From contig NW_024041150.1 in NCBI RefSeq assembly GCF_014851395.1, positions 34,111,585 to 34,175,584 on the forward strand: a DNA stretch of 64,000 nucleotides, read 5' to 3'. Numbering within the stretch: position 1 is the first letter of the stretch; the number at the start of each line of letters is the position of its first letter. Of this stretch, positions 12,632 to 26,413 are shown piece by piece. The position numbers were made by a program, and so were the translations under genes. The notes beneath the pieces were generated by a model, which made no database searches, was not told the DNA's origin, and was given only the letters and a program-made list of their open reading frames with translations. Source of the stretch: Micropterus salmoides. Lineage: Eukaryota; Chordata; Actinopteri; Centrarchiformes; Centrarchidae.

Positions 12632-15600
12632 CCACCTAGCCAACCTAGCTAACAGTAGACCAAGCTGAGAGTGAAGTTCTCGTCTGTCTCTGTCCAGGCG
12701 AGCCTGGTATACCTGGTAATCCCGGAGCTCGTGGCCCACCTGGACCCACCATCAACGGCCCACTGGGGCAACCCGGACCACCTGGACCGCCTGGACCAAT
12801 GGGACCACCAGGTGAGATACATGAAGCGGTATTTTCCTATCTGTCCTTTAGTAGAAGCTTGTTTGTGACACTGTTTTTCATTTTGTCCTGTACTTGTGCA
12901 TGTTTTTACATGTTAACGTGTTAATATTGAAATATTTGTTAGTTTGCTTGGCTTCTGAAAATCACCCAGGACTGTGCATGACCACCAACCTGCTTTTAAA
13001 GGTGCTTTTAAAGGTGTCTGGATGTCATTTTCATACAGGGGTTCAAACTATCAATGCACACTTTCCATATGAGCACCTGAGCACAAGACTGTGTTGAGCG
13101 TTTGTCGAATTGTTGTTGAACGAGTTTCAATATGTGTGTATCGTGGCCTTCCAATCGTACCTTGGTCTGGGGAAATTTTCCTCACATCTTTCTCTTGCAT
13201 TCATTTGAATGCCACCTCCTGCCCGTTATTGTTTTTAAGATGCCGCCAAAAAATCCCACCGCTCTCAATTTCTCACAATTTTTTGGTTGCATCACCATCC
13301 TCCACGCTTTGATTGTACAGCTTCTATTTCACAGAGCAGCACACGTCGGGGCTCACCATTTTAACATCACTTAAGGCTCTTTCTTCGCAAACACATCAAC
13401 AGTAAACTAACCTCGTTGAGTTTCACTTAACCAGTATTTGTGTCAATCTCTTCTCTCACCATGGCACCTCACCACTTAAACCTCACATTGCTCTTCCTCA
13501 GAATGTGCGCAAGAACCACACACTAACCCATATCCAAATAAATATTTGAATACTCTGAGTATGCATTGGTTGCTGCTAGACACATTCAGTGTTCCTGTGT
13601 CGCACAGATGACACAGTTTTTCTGTAAGAGCTTTGTGCATATTCAGAGTGTTCGAAAACCGGCTTCATGTAGACGTTTTAATGCATTTAATGCATTATAC
13701 TTTGTTCTCCACATCTCATCTTTGGCTTAATCCAACGCTCCGCCCCCTGTGCTTTGAAACATGCCCCTCCCTTACCTGCGATGCTCTGATGCCAAGGCGA
13801 GAAAGGTATTGTAACCCAATACTGGTGCTGGTTGATGGCCATTTAACGGTGACACATATCACACATGACAATGTATGATTTTTAAAATACAACAGTAAAG
13901 GTGTAATTTGAGACATTAAGACTCCATTTGTTTTGTGTGGATAGATTTAGTATGGTGTTTAATTTGCTGCCTTGTCTAGTACATACACACTATTACCTGC
14001 ATCTTGACTGTGTTGGGCATGTGTTTTAAGACCTTGTCAGATTTTCATGTAATTTTGTTGTGAACTCTTCATCTGGGGAATAAAGTCCACAGAATTCAGT
14101 TAAAAAAAAAATTTGTCTTCAAATAATTCACAAGTTGGATATCTTGAGTTCTATGTCCAGACGATGAAATCTTGATATCATCATTAAAGGATTCCCTGGA
14201 TCAAACGGAGAGAAGGGAGACCCAGGCCCTCCAGGTCTAGATATCCCAGGTCTGCCGGGAGACAGAGGAAGTCCCGGTTTCCCAGGTTCCCCGGGACCAA
14301 TCGGAACCCCAGGACCTCCTGGAGGACCTGGACGAGATGGCCTGCCTGGACTGCCAGGTAAAACATAACGCTAACATCATTAACCTATAGTCATGACTTA
14401 GTAGCTAACTGTAAATGCCATAGGATAGTTGGTTAGCCCACTAGCCTACTAATAATGTGACTCACTCACTTAGTGATTACTGCCTCCTCCTTTATGAGCC
14501 ATTTGAAGGCGAAAAATCTCACAAGACATCACATGATCATGGAGAATGAGCCATTTTCATATCCAGGCATTCATACCATAATGTGAGCTGATGAGTTGGA
14601 CATATTGGAAATGTCTCTGTCATGAAGTGTCAAAAAAATGGTGGCTTTTTTTTTGTTTTGTTTTTAGATATAACTTTTTTTTTTGTTAAATCCTAAATTA
14701 ATAATATGGACTCATTAAATTCATTATTAGCTGTAAATCATTAGTTTAAATCTGTGGACCTTTGTTAACAAATAGCTTCATGCGTAACACAATAAACCAA
14801 AAATCATCAGGCTAGCAACGGGGCCAACTATCTTGGAATAATGCATGAACGCTGCCAAAATTCAAAATAATGCAAGGGGCCTCCCGTTCTGTCCACATTG
14901 CATGAATGCAGCATTAGCCACATGTGTGCTGTAAAGAATGAGAAAGTAGATCGACCAATGAAAGCTGCTACAACAGATGCTAGCCAGCCAGAAGTAGGAG
15001 TTCAGATCTCTTTTGTGAAGGTGATGATTTGTAAAGCGACTAACAGAGAGCTGTCCTGCGGGCTGGCGAGCTAGCTGGCTACCAAGGCTAGTTAGTCTGG
15101 TGGAGTGAAATTATGAAACAACAACTGAGCAAATGGCCGTCTCTAGCTGTGTGAATTATGCATTATGTGGTTGAATATTTAAAGTTAAATATTTTCTGCT
15201 CAAACCTCTCTCTGCTTCTCTCTAACTGGCTGCAGGTCAAAAAGGAGACATGGGTCCCATGGGCTCACCAGGACCTTCTGGAGGACCAGGAGCTCCAGGA
15301 TTACCTGGCGCTGTTGGATTTAAAGGTTTTCACATAAACACGCATACTCTATATGTCACTTGTGTTACCCTAAAGTATATGTATCACACACAGTATGTCC
15401 CAAGCTATGTTTGTTAATCCAAGAAAGTTAAAGTTAACATGTGCTGCCACAGGTTTTACTGAATTATTAACACTTATAAACACAGCTATATAAAAACAAA
15501 TCGTATCCTAAAGGAATATTTCATTTTTTTATGTAAGTAAATGTCTGTTTTGTTACTTGTGCTGTTGATATGACAAAATGGAAACTCAACAGCAGTTCAT

Positions 15601-17531
15601 GAAAACTGACAAATCAAATATATCACAAAAATGAGAGAAGTCAAAATGATGATGGTAATAAAGAAGCTAATGACTTCACTGATGACCTCTCTAAACTTCT
15701 CTGATTTTCACATTCTCCTCTCCAGGTGAACCTGGATTCCCAGGCAGAGATGGTGGACCCGGTCGTCCCGGAGCTAAAGGAGACAAAGGCGAAGCCGGTC
15801 TCCAGGGACCACCTGGAGAGCAACGGATCGTGGAGGCAATCAAAGGAGATCCTGGACTACCAGGTACAACTGGAAACACTTTCACTGCCTCTCAGCAAGT
15901 GATTGTGTCTTTAGTCTTTAGATCTTTTTTTTTTTTCACCGAAAGTTTAAGAAAATATACCAGACAAAATAGAACACATTTGAAAAAAGCAGGTAAACAT
16001 ATTTAATTACTAATCACTGTATTATTAAATACAGATTATATATTTATTTGTGTGTGTGTTCTACAGGTTCACCAGGTCTTCCAGGTCAGAAAGGCATCGC
16101 TGGTCTCTCCGGAGACCCCGGGCTGCCAGGATCAGATGGACGCCCTGGACTCCCCGGACCACCAGGCATGGGTTTACCTCCTAACGTACATGCACACCAA
16201 TATGTACAAAATGCACACTTTCTAACACACCGTTTCAATTGTGCTGCAGGTCCTAAAGGAGATCCTGGTATCCCAGGAAGCCCAGGTGCTCCTGGAAGTC
16301 CTGGCCTAAAAGGTTCCATGGGAGAAATGGGATTTCCAGGTGGGTCTGATAGCTCTCTATCAAGTCTTTGTTTTCCCGTTGGTGGCTTACTGAAAGCTTT
16401 TCCCAAATGTATTTGTCATAAATCCTGCTCTTTAATGATCTCACAGGACCGTCAGGGCAGAAGGGTCAAATAGGTCAACCAGGTAGGTCTGGAACCCCGG
16501 GACAGCCAGGAGGACCTGGTTTCCCTGGAGCCAAAGGCGAACCAGGCTCTGCTGGAGTTGGACCACCTGGACAAACTGGACCCAAGGTACGGTCCGGACG
16601 CAACTTCTCAAATGTCCTAGTTCAGAAAGTTCAGATTTAGGTTCACAAATTTACTTTATGTCTCTCACAGGGTGAACCAGGCCAGCCAGGGTTCCCAGGA
16701 AGTCCAGGACTGAAAGGAACTCCAGGATCACCAGGTCTCCCAGGTTTACCAGGAGGGCCAGGTACTAAAGGCGACCCCGGCCTCCCTGGATTCCAAGGTA
16801 AATCTGATGTTTGACTTCAGCAGGTTTAGGAAACCACCTCAGAAGCCATAAAAGCAATTGTGCAATTGATGTTGATGTTAAAACGTTTATACATATCTAT
16901 AAAGAGGCTCCACACAACATCCACCGAAATGAAGTTGGTCTTTGTAGTCTTCTTAAAATAGAGTATATTATTGTTTTGTCTTTTGAATTAGCTCTGCTGA
17001 GATTGAATCTTTAAAGTGGAGAGTATTTTAGACGACACAAAATTCAAACATTTTGGTCTTTTGTTGGCTTTGTTGTGTTTTTATAGTTAGTTTTCTCAGG
17101 AAATGATGCCATGCTGCATTTTTCTGACAGTTCAAAGCTAAGCAGAACCTCAGGGCACCAAACATCAGACACTAGCATTTTTACAGATTATTATGTAGTG
17201 CTGAACTTCTCCGTCTGCTCTCCTGTCAGGTTCTCCCGGTATCCCTGGTCCCAAGGGTCTCGACGGTGGGCCCGGTGCCCCAGGTCTCACTGGAGCTCCC
17301 GGTAGACCAGGAGAGTCCGGCCGACCAGGAGGACCAGGGTTGCCAGGAGAGAAGGGTCAGGCAGGACGGGACGGGATTCCGGGACCGGCTGGAGTCAAAG
17401 GAGAGCCAGGTGAGTCACTGGTCAACATGCTGGGAAGTGTTTGGTTGTTTTGATTTGATTTTTTTGTATTATTCTTTACACTTGTTAAAGCACTTTGTAA
17501 CTTGTTTTTGAAAAGTGTTTTACAAATAAGG

Positions 17532-17586
<55 letters not shown>

Positions 17587-20500
17587 TAAACTGCATTTCT
17601 TATCCAGGGCCTCCTGGTTATGGTGGTCCCGGTCCCGCTGGGCTTCCAGGTTTGCCAGGTGAGTAACCACCCGCTATATGTAACAGTTTTTTTTGATGTA
17701 ATGATTTTCTCTTCATGGATATAACAATATCTACTTTATCTATCACTATCTGTTAAGGTACAAAGGGAGACCCAGGTCTTCCTGGTCCACCTGGCAGTCC
17801 TGGTTTCTCAGGCATTAAAGGAGATGTTGGTTTCCCCGGCCCCCCTGGTCCTGCAGGCAACAGCGGTCCTCCTGGGCCCCCAGGACTGGCTCTGCAGGGC
17901 CCCAAAGGACTCCAAGGACCCCCTGGACCCCCTGGAAGAGCAGGTAAAGCACTTGGAGATAGTTTTTGTCAACACATGTACTGCCAAAAGAGTGCTGCTT
18001 GGTTTTCTGATAGACTCCATCTGACCTAGATTGACTGATGGTTTGATTTACTCACCTACAGTAACAGATAGGTGGGGTTTATTGTGTAGGAGATTCCTAT
18101 TAATATTAGGAATCCTATGAATAACAGCAGTCACAGAAGTTTTTCAGTAATTTTAAGTTAACAACATTATCCAAATGGTCCTTCTGCAAAAAACTTGATT
18201 CATCTGGATCACCAATTAGGATAAAGAACCACTGGTACTGGTACTTTGTATGTTTTAACTCATTCACCACAAATCATGGATAGATTAGTACAGACAGGTA
18301 GTTAATGTACTGTGAAAGTGTGAAAGCCAGAAAGACATAAGACTTGCTTGTAATAAGTAAACATTACTTCATCGTCAGTCACTTTGTAATTACCTGCAGT
18401 TTGAAACCAGTAGTTGTTTTGAAGCTTCCTTGTTTGAATCCACCAATGACGTGCTGATTTTTGAGATTCAGCCACCAAATGGCACTAACAGAGGCCTCAG
18501 AAAGAGACCAAACACGGGCTAATATGACAGTTTAGCTTTTAGTTCTCGCTAATGTTTCAAAAATCTATGTGAAAAAAGTAGTGAAAATGTTTTAAAAAAC
18601 TTACATTTGTAGACGATTTTGGCTGTTTGTCTGCCATCTTGTCAACTTCTTGTAAATTACCTCAGGCACACAGATTTATGGGCAGTTTAAAGACATCTTA
18701 TGAGACAGGAAAAGATCGTTTGATCCGTTTCGAACAGCCCTTGATGCTTGATGATAAGATAAAACCATGGAAAGGATAATTTGGTCTTTTCCATGGATTC
18801 ATGGAATTAACTTATAGTTGTTGAAGTTTAATACAAAATCATAGATATTTCAGAACAGTCCCTGCTACTAAGTCACGTAAAGGGGAAAAAAAAGTGTTCG
18901 CTATGATTGGTTATCTATTGCTGGAAAGTTTCAATTCCAGAACGTATTTTTCATTACGTGCTATGATGAACTAAAACTTGTGGCTGCCTGAAGGGTGGGA
19001 AATCAAAAAATGAAATACAATATGCTTTGGAAAGTGCAGCCTGTACTTGTACTGGTCTAAAACATACTAACTTTGGCACAATCCTGCGGGGTGAAGTGCT
19101 GAAATGACATTATACATTATAGATGCAAACTAAAGAAAGATAGTACTGGTGAACGATGCATATTTCACCTAATGGGCGAAAACCAGACAGCAAATGGCAG
19201 AAACTGCACTTTTAAATGTGAATGCTTTCATCTCCATTTCAATTGATTTGCATGGGATATTGTTTCACTAATCGCCACCACCGGCGTTAGGAGCCATGTC
19301 ACTGTCAAGAACACTGATGATAAAAGTTTGTGATGCCGTGCACACTCCTCCACCCCCACCCCCTAGTCCCTTTTCAACAGGAAACATTGGGGTGCTCCTC
19401 ACGTACCAATCAGTGTTTGTCACTGCGGTTTGACCACGCCTCCCAAAAAGAGCATGTGTTTATAGCACTTTCATCCACCAATCCGTTCATCCTCATGTCT
19501 CCTCACCCCCTTGCCCTCTTCTCCTGATCTTATAATGGGGGAAGCTGTAATCTATCCATCTCTCCACAGCCTCAAAATACTTTATATGTGTGTGTGTGTG
19601 TGCTCGTCTTCTCTTCTGGCCATTGTAACCGGTGTGTGTCAAGTGTTTGTTGTTGTGTTGGATCATTTTGAAGAAATGTTGGTGTATAAAAGCTGAGCCT
19701 GAGGCGAACTCATACAACTCTCTACTACATCTTAAAACTGTTTAAGATAGATTCAGTACCTAGTTACAAATTGGTGAGTTACAATTAAAACCTGGTATCA
19801 AAACAAAAATTACAGAAATCTCTGATGTGAAATGAGATTTTCGCCAACCCAATTAACATTACACCTAAGAGTCCAGAGAGTGTTGGGGTTTGCATCTGGG
19901 TCTGCTGTTCGGAGTGTGTTTTGTCCCACCAGTCAGTCATCTGCATGAACACTGTTTGTCCCAACACAAACACACGTAAATATACACATTGAGAACAAGC
20001 CTAACACAATGCTGGAAAGAGTGGACTACCCTGACACAAAGGCATGATATAAGCATCCAGTGCTACAGTTTTGAATGAAAAGAAAATATTTACTGTACAT
20101 GTCGTTGCTGTCCTGTGAAAACTACCCAAATTTTAACTTATTCCAATTGTTTTTTAAATGTTTTATTAAGTTTAGGGGGTGGGGTCAACTTCTCAACCCC
20201 AAATATTAAGACTTTATCCTTCTGAATAATTCAAAATCGCCAAATTTTGTAATACATTCATTCGACAATTAACATACAGTAAATTAGGGTCATGTATCAT
20301 GTCTAATGTGTCGGTGAATTTATACCACATTCACATCACAATAACTTTGACATGTTAAACTGTAAAAGTATGTTTGAAAATACATCAAAATAAAACAAAA
20401 TTGTAGTATTTGCATAGCACATTGACATTATTTCCTCGTTATGTTAGAGTTTATTGTATTAGGATGGCTTGAACTATTTGAATTCTAAAATGAGTAGGTT

Positions 20501-23500
20501 TCTGGTAAAATGGTAAGAAAAAATATTTAGAAAGATTTGAATTCATATTTACAGTAAATCAGCCATTACTTGACCATACTATAAGCCTCACCAGTAAGTG
20601 TCCTATTCATGCATAATATTGTGTCCTTTTTAAAAAGTAAATGTCAGCACTGACCACACACCAGCACTGTGTTAGGCTAGTAAAAAATAAACCTCAAGTG
20701 TTTTTCTGGGTGTCAAGGTGACAAAATGCTATTACATTTTACCTCTTATTTCCTGTGGCTTGGCCCCACCCACTGTGGTGTGGCCCCGCCTCTTCATGTG
20801 ATGACACGTGCATCCGGCTGCCACAGGTCCCCCAGGTCAGATCAACGGCGTCCAGACTTCTACTGCACGTTCCTTACAGTACCACTGACTGAGTTTAACC
20901 CCACTCTCTGATCTAGCGGGAACAAATTTCACCTGAAAACTGTCGGGAAATCACTGCCTTTTCTCATTTCTGACTCTTTATTTCTTCCTAATGCTGTCTT
21001 CTTTCACTTTCTATGCACACTGATGGTAGAACAATGCACTTTTTAACAAGTAAGCACCTTTAATAAAAACGTGTCATAATAAAATAGAATTACACACCTA
21101 AGATTTTAAAACTCAGTAGTTTTCTGGCACTATTAGCATGTTATCTCAATCACACGTAGGTACTGTCAAATACAAATCTAACATGCAGAATGTGTTATGC
21201 ATATAGCATTGTAGTACACAAAAACACACCATAGAACTAACTCGCCTGAAACATTAGAGCATTGATTTTAGTTTGTGGTAAATACCGTTTGTTTGTATGT
21301 TAGGATAAAACATTTTGAAGACTTTAATAACTTAAACATAGCTTTATTTAACCTGTTTAAACATAGCTGTAGCTTTAATGTTTTGTTACAGCAACCAGCA
21401 GAGTTAATAGTTTCTCCTGAGCCCCCTAGTGGTCACATGGTAGAAAAGCAAGAGTCGACAGCAAAATTTGCTGTGCTTTGAACAAAATGCTGCCATGCTA
21501 AATGCTACATGCTAAAAATGACAACGTTAACATGCTGATGTTTGCCATGTTAGTATGCTAACATTTGCTTATGAAACATGGAGGTACAGCTGAGGCTGAT
21601 GGGAATGTCATTAGTCTAGCAAGTATTTATTCATAAACCATCAAGGGGCTAGACTGGAAAAGTTAAGGGATCACCAAAGTCAGTAGGATGCTTCTTTTGG
21701 GAACCATGAATGTGAGTAAAAAATTACGATCACATGATAGACGTTACTACATGGTCAGCATCTTTAATCACTCGTCTACCAGCATGACCCAGTGTGCACA
21801 AATTATTCATTCGAGAACACAAATTAGTAATTTGTCAACAGTTTTTCTTCTACCATGTGACCTTAGGTAGTATCCATACAGAATAGCAACAGTGAGTTTG
21901 GAGCAAATGTTTGAATTTCAGTATTTATGCCAACATACCAGCTCCTCACCATATTAATCACTGATGAGGTTTGATAACTACAAACAAATGCAGTGTGCAG
22001 TGGAGCTTATGAAGTTAACTTATTTGTCCAGTAGCCTTTTTGGTATCTCCTGGCTACATAAAGACTAAACATCTCTGTCGTTGTTTAGTCTGACTGTGTT
22101 TCTGTACTGATGCTTGCTTCTGTCTAAACCTCCTCTTCTTTTTTGCCTTATGCCGTCAACCGGGCTCCGGTTTACCTGGGAATTCTGGGAACCCTAGGTC
22201 CTCCAGGTTAGACTCCAGTGGTTTGATGTTGTGGTACATGCTCTTAAATGGGATTTGTGGGGGAAATGAAGGGCGATGCTTAACGTGTCCCATGCAAGGT
22301 TCAAAGTTTGAATTTGTAAAATTTACATTTACAAAAACTCCTGAAACACTTTTTTTATGGTTAAATAATCTTGATTTAATGATGTAAAAAAAACATAAAT
22401 TTACTGCTTTGAAGATGCATATATTCCAACCCTTACCTCCGTGCTTAAAATCTAATGTTGGCAGGTGTGTTTGACCCTTTCTTTACCCCACAGGACAGAC
22501 TGGACAATCAGAACTGGTCATAACCAACCAACACATATATTTAAAAATTTATCTTAATATATACACATTTACTTCACTACTGTTGTACAAGATCATCATT
22601 AGATGAAGAGTTTCATTCTGATGTTATCTCACCATTTTGAGGGAACAAAATTGTGTTTTGGTTCTCCTTTTCTTGTTCACAAAGATATTCCTGTGTGTGT
22701 TCTGGGGTATAATTATATATAGTGCAGGTGATTTGTACAGGCTGGAGGAAATGTATAATACGCAGATGACCTGCTGCTGTATGTGTTCTCAGTGGCTGCA
22801 TTGTGAATAAAAAACAAACAAACAAAAAAAAAAAGACAAGGGGTCAGAACAGTTTCCATTTATACAATTTAAAATATGAAGTGAGAATATGATTTACTAC
22901 ATCTTTTTCTTTTTAATTATTAAGATAAATTTGGACAAGCTGAGAATGACAACCACTACGTGGCACTAACATGTCTTAAGCTGATGATACACAGAGCAAC
23001 TTTTGGAGCAATCGTGCAGTCGAACTTGCCCCTAGCAAGATTGCCCAGCAACATTGCTTAAAAAGTTGCCCCATGTATCATCAGCTTTAGTAGAGTTGAT
23101 CTTTTTCTTAAAGAAGTAGTTGAATTCATAAATGGAAACCAAACTGATCCCGACTATGGTATAACTTAGTGTGGTATTTCTTTATTATTCTGTACTGGAA
23201 GTTTGACTTTTGACATCTGCATATGAAGGTGCACCTGGCCCAGAGGGTCCTCGTGGGCCCGCGGGAAGTGGAGGCGTGAAGGGAGAGAAGGGCATTCCCG
23301 GTTCTCCTGGTCAGCCAGGCTTCCCCGGACAGAAGGGAGATGTTGGTGTTCCCGGCTTCCCAGTAAGATAACTTAGTGACAGTTGCTGAATGTTATCTCT
23401 TGAACGTTAACTATCAACCTGTTTTGGGATGGTCGTAGAGATTAAATGTGATCGTCGGCTGAGATGTAACTCTCTGGACCTCTTTCTTACCAGGGTCCCT

Positions 23501-26373
23501 CTGGTCTTCCCGGTGGCACTGGTATGAAGGGAGATATCGGTCTGCCTGGCGTTCCCGGATTCCCTGGTTAGTCCACAGTACTGTAACAGCGTTTTCTGAT
23601 TCTTCCTGCTATCCAAAAATGTATGTATGAAAAATAAATGTTATTCGCAAGCAAAGCCCAAATATGTTTTTGATTTTGATTTTTGTCAGGACCAAAGGGA
23701 GACCCAGGACTCCCCGGTGCCATTGGCCTTCCTGGAGATCCTGGAGATTTCGGAATCCCGGGTGGGTGCACACATTTACCTTTTCAGTTATATTTACCTT
23801 TTCAGTTACAGTGACTGAGCCACATAGGATCATGAGACGTAGAACCATGATGTGCTGCAGCATTGTTACTCATTAGTATTTGCTACACCTATCTTTTAAG
23901 AAGTGTATTAAAGTCTTAAAAGGTGGTGCTAAACTTCTATTTAATTCAACCCAAAACATTGAGATTTGCCTTTTAAAATCATTTAAATGTTTTGTGGAAT
24001 GACATTATTTCAAATTGATAATTTTTGTTTTGGAACATTTGACATCTAGGCCCTCCTGGTGACCCTGGTATAGCTCCGCCTCCCCTCGTGGTGAAGGGAG
24101 AACGAGGACCCCCTGGTCCTCCGGGCCAGTCTGGTGGTCGTGGACCACCTGGCCTTCCTGGGCGTGAGGGACTTCCAGGTGGGTAAAAGTGCACTCTTTG
24201 ATGGTGCCTGATGAAGGTCATGGGAAAGTTGAGTTTCAGTTAGGGATTAGAAATTTGAACTCTGTTGTTACTAATTATGTTAATAATAATAATTTTATTA
24301 CTGTCATCATGCTATATCAGACAACTGACACAAGAGAGAGCCCTTCCTACGATAAGAATAGAAACGTAGAAATAGAAATGTAAAATGTTTTTCTGTCTTT
24401 AACGGTTCAGTAGGTAACTTTTATAAAAAGTACAATATAAAAAAACAAAACAAAATAATCAGGTTCCTCTGGCTCCTCCTACTGCTGCCAATGCCATTTA
24501 CAAGAATCCTCTGCGCCTGAGTCAAAACAACCAGTCAGAGCCAAGAGAAGTCTCTAAAGCAGCGTCAATCACTGCTCGTGCACACGCTGCACAGCACACA
24601 CTCAGTCAAGCTCAATATCTTCAGCGTGGCTTCAGACGTTTTGCAAGCACAATGTCTGAGAAACAACCCCAGAATGGCCCATCGCTCCTATGCCAACAAC
24701 AGAGCATAGTATACACCATGGCGCTCGTATCGACGAGTGGCAGAGGCATGAGGACAAACAGCGGGCAAAGATTTTAGTTGGGGGACAGTGGTGTACTAGC
24801 CTCTCAACCTGCTGTTAGACGTCACAGCTCTCTCTGCAGCCTGAGGCCCTGAGCCGCAAAGCATAAGGAGGGCCGTCTTTGAGAAGACGAGTTGATGCGA
24901 AAGAGAACAGGCTTTTGGTGAGTCTTGTTACGTGGAGAGTGGGCTAAAGTTTCACAGTGCAGCCGACTCCTTCTTGTGAGTTTGGTGGGAGGGGCTTAGC
25001 GGAGTGAGTAGCAGAGAGAGATGCAGCAGGTTTTCCACTGTTGTTACTGACTGCAGCTTTAAAGTATGCTTAAATTTTGTTTCATTTTCTGCCTTATTGA
25101 CATTACACAGTGCAGAATTTCACAATAAAATGCAGTTGTAGTTTATGCTACACACAGAAACTATGAAAATTGTTTTCACAGGTGTGAACCTTGCTGGCTC
25201 CTCACCTCTCTTTCTTGATGGATATATCTGTTTCAGATGTATTGTAGTAAATGGAGTTGCTCACGCTTAACTTTTAGTCATAACTTTTGTTCACCATTGA
25301 TATCCATGTCTACCCTCTTTAAATGTGATGTAATTCTTGCCTCAGATGTGGTTTGCTCATCTAACAAAGAACTGTTCTCTCTCCGTGCTCTCAGGTCAAC
25401 CTGGTGACCCTGGGGAACCTGGTGCGGAGGGTCCTCCTGGTTTCAGCGGCCCACCTGGCAGGAAGGGAGACAGCGGACCTGCCGGTCAGCCTGGTGAGTG
25501 AAACAGGAACCAAACATTCTCATCTGAATCAGCCCAGCATGCCTGGTGGTTTAAGCCAAAAAATAAACAGAAGAAATATTTTTTTGTGGTGAAGAGTGAT
25601 GATGTAAGGCTGATGTTGCTGCCACCTAATTTTCTTCTTGTTTTATATTGGCCTACTAATTTGTAAAACTAGAAACATAATGTGACTTTGTGATTGAATC
25701 AGGTTGTTTTTTCAGCAGTATTGTGCAGATGCAGAACAATCTCTCTGATTCCTAATCGCCTACTGTAGTCCAGCAGCTTAAGATATGCCTTTCCCCTGAT
25801 CTTAGGTCAACCAGGCTTCACCGGTCCCCCTGGTTCAGACGGTCCACAGGGGCCTCCTGGTCTTCCAGGATCAGTCTCTGCAGCCCATGGCTTCCTCATC
25901 ACCAGACACAGCCAAGGACAGGATGTGCCTATTTGTCCCCCTGGAACTAACGTGATCTACGATGGCTACTCGTTGCTGTATGTGCAGGGCAACGAGAGGG
26001 CACACGGACAGGACCTTGGTATGAAGGACATTTGTTTTACTAAGCCTTTGTTTAACCAGGACGTTGACCTGAAAGGCTTTTGCTATAAGCCCTTAATATA
26101 TTTGACCTTCTTCTCGCTCTGTTCTCTGTTGCAGGCTCGGCCGGCAGCTGTCTGCGCAGGTTCAGCACCATGCCCTTCATGTTCTGCAACATCAACAACG
26201 TCTGCAATTTTGCCTCCCGTAATGACTACTCCTACTGGCTGTCAACACCAGAACCCATGCCCATGTCCATGGCTCCCATCACTGGAGAGAGCATCAAGCC
26301 TTACATCAGCAGGTAGGGAAGAATAAGTAAAGAGGTTGGATGTGGGAAAATGCAAGGTGTTCAGTTTTATATA

Positions 26374-26413
<40 letters not shown>

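Noticed and set aside
16067..16473. One long exon through 16067-16473
   Set aside because: The frame stays open by chance, but the sequence between 16172 and 16249 and after 16340 is not Gly-X-Y and clear AG acceptors lie at 16249 and 16446.
23979..24221. Minus-strand collagen-like frame over exon 45
   Set aside because: Antisense shadow of the plus-strand exon, which has proper splice sites.
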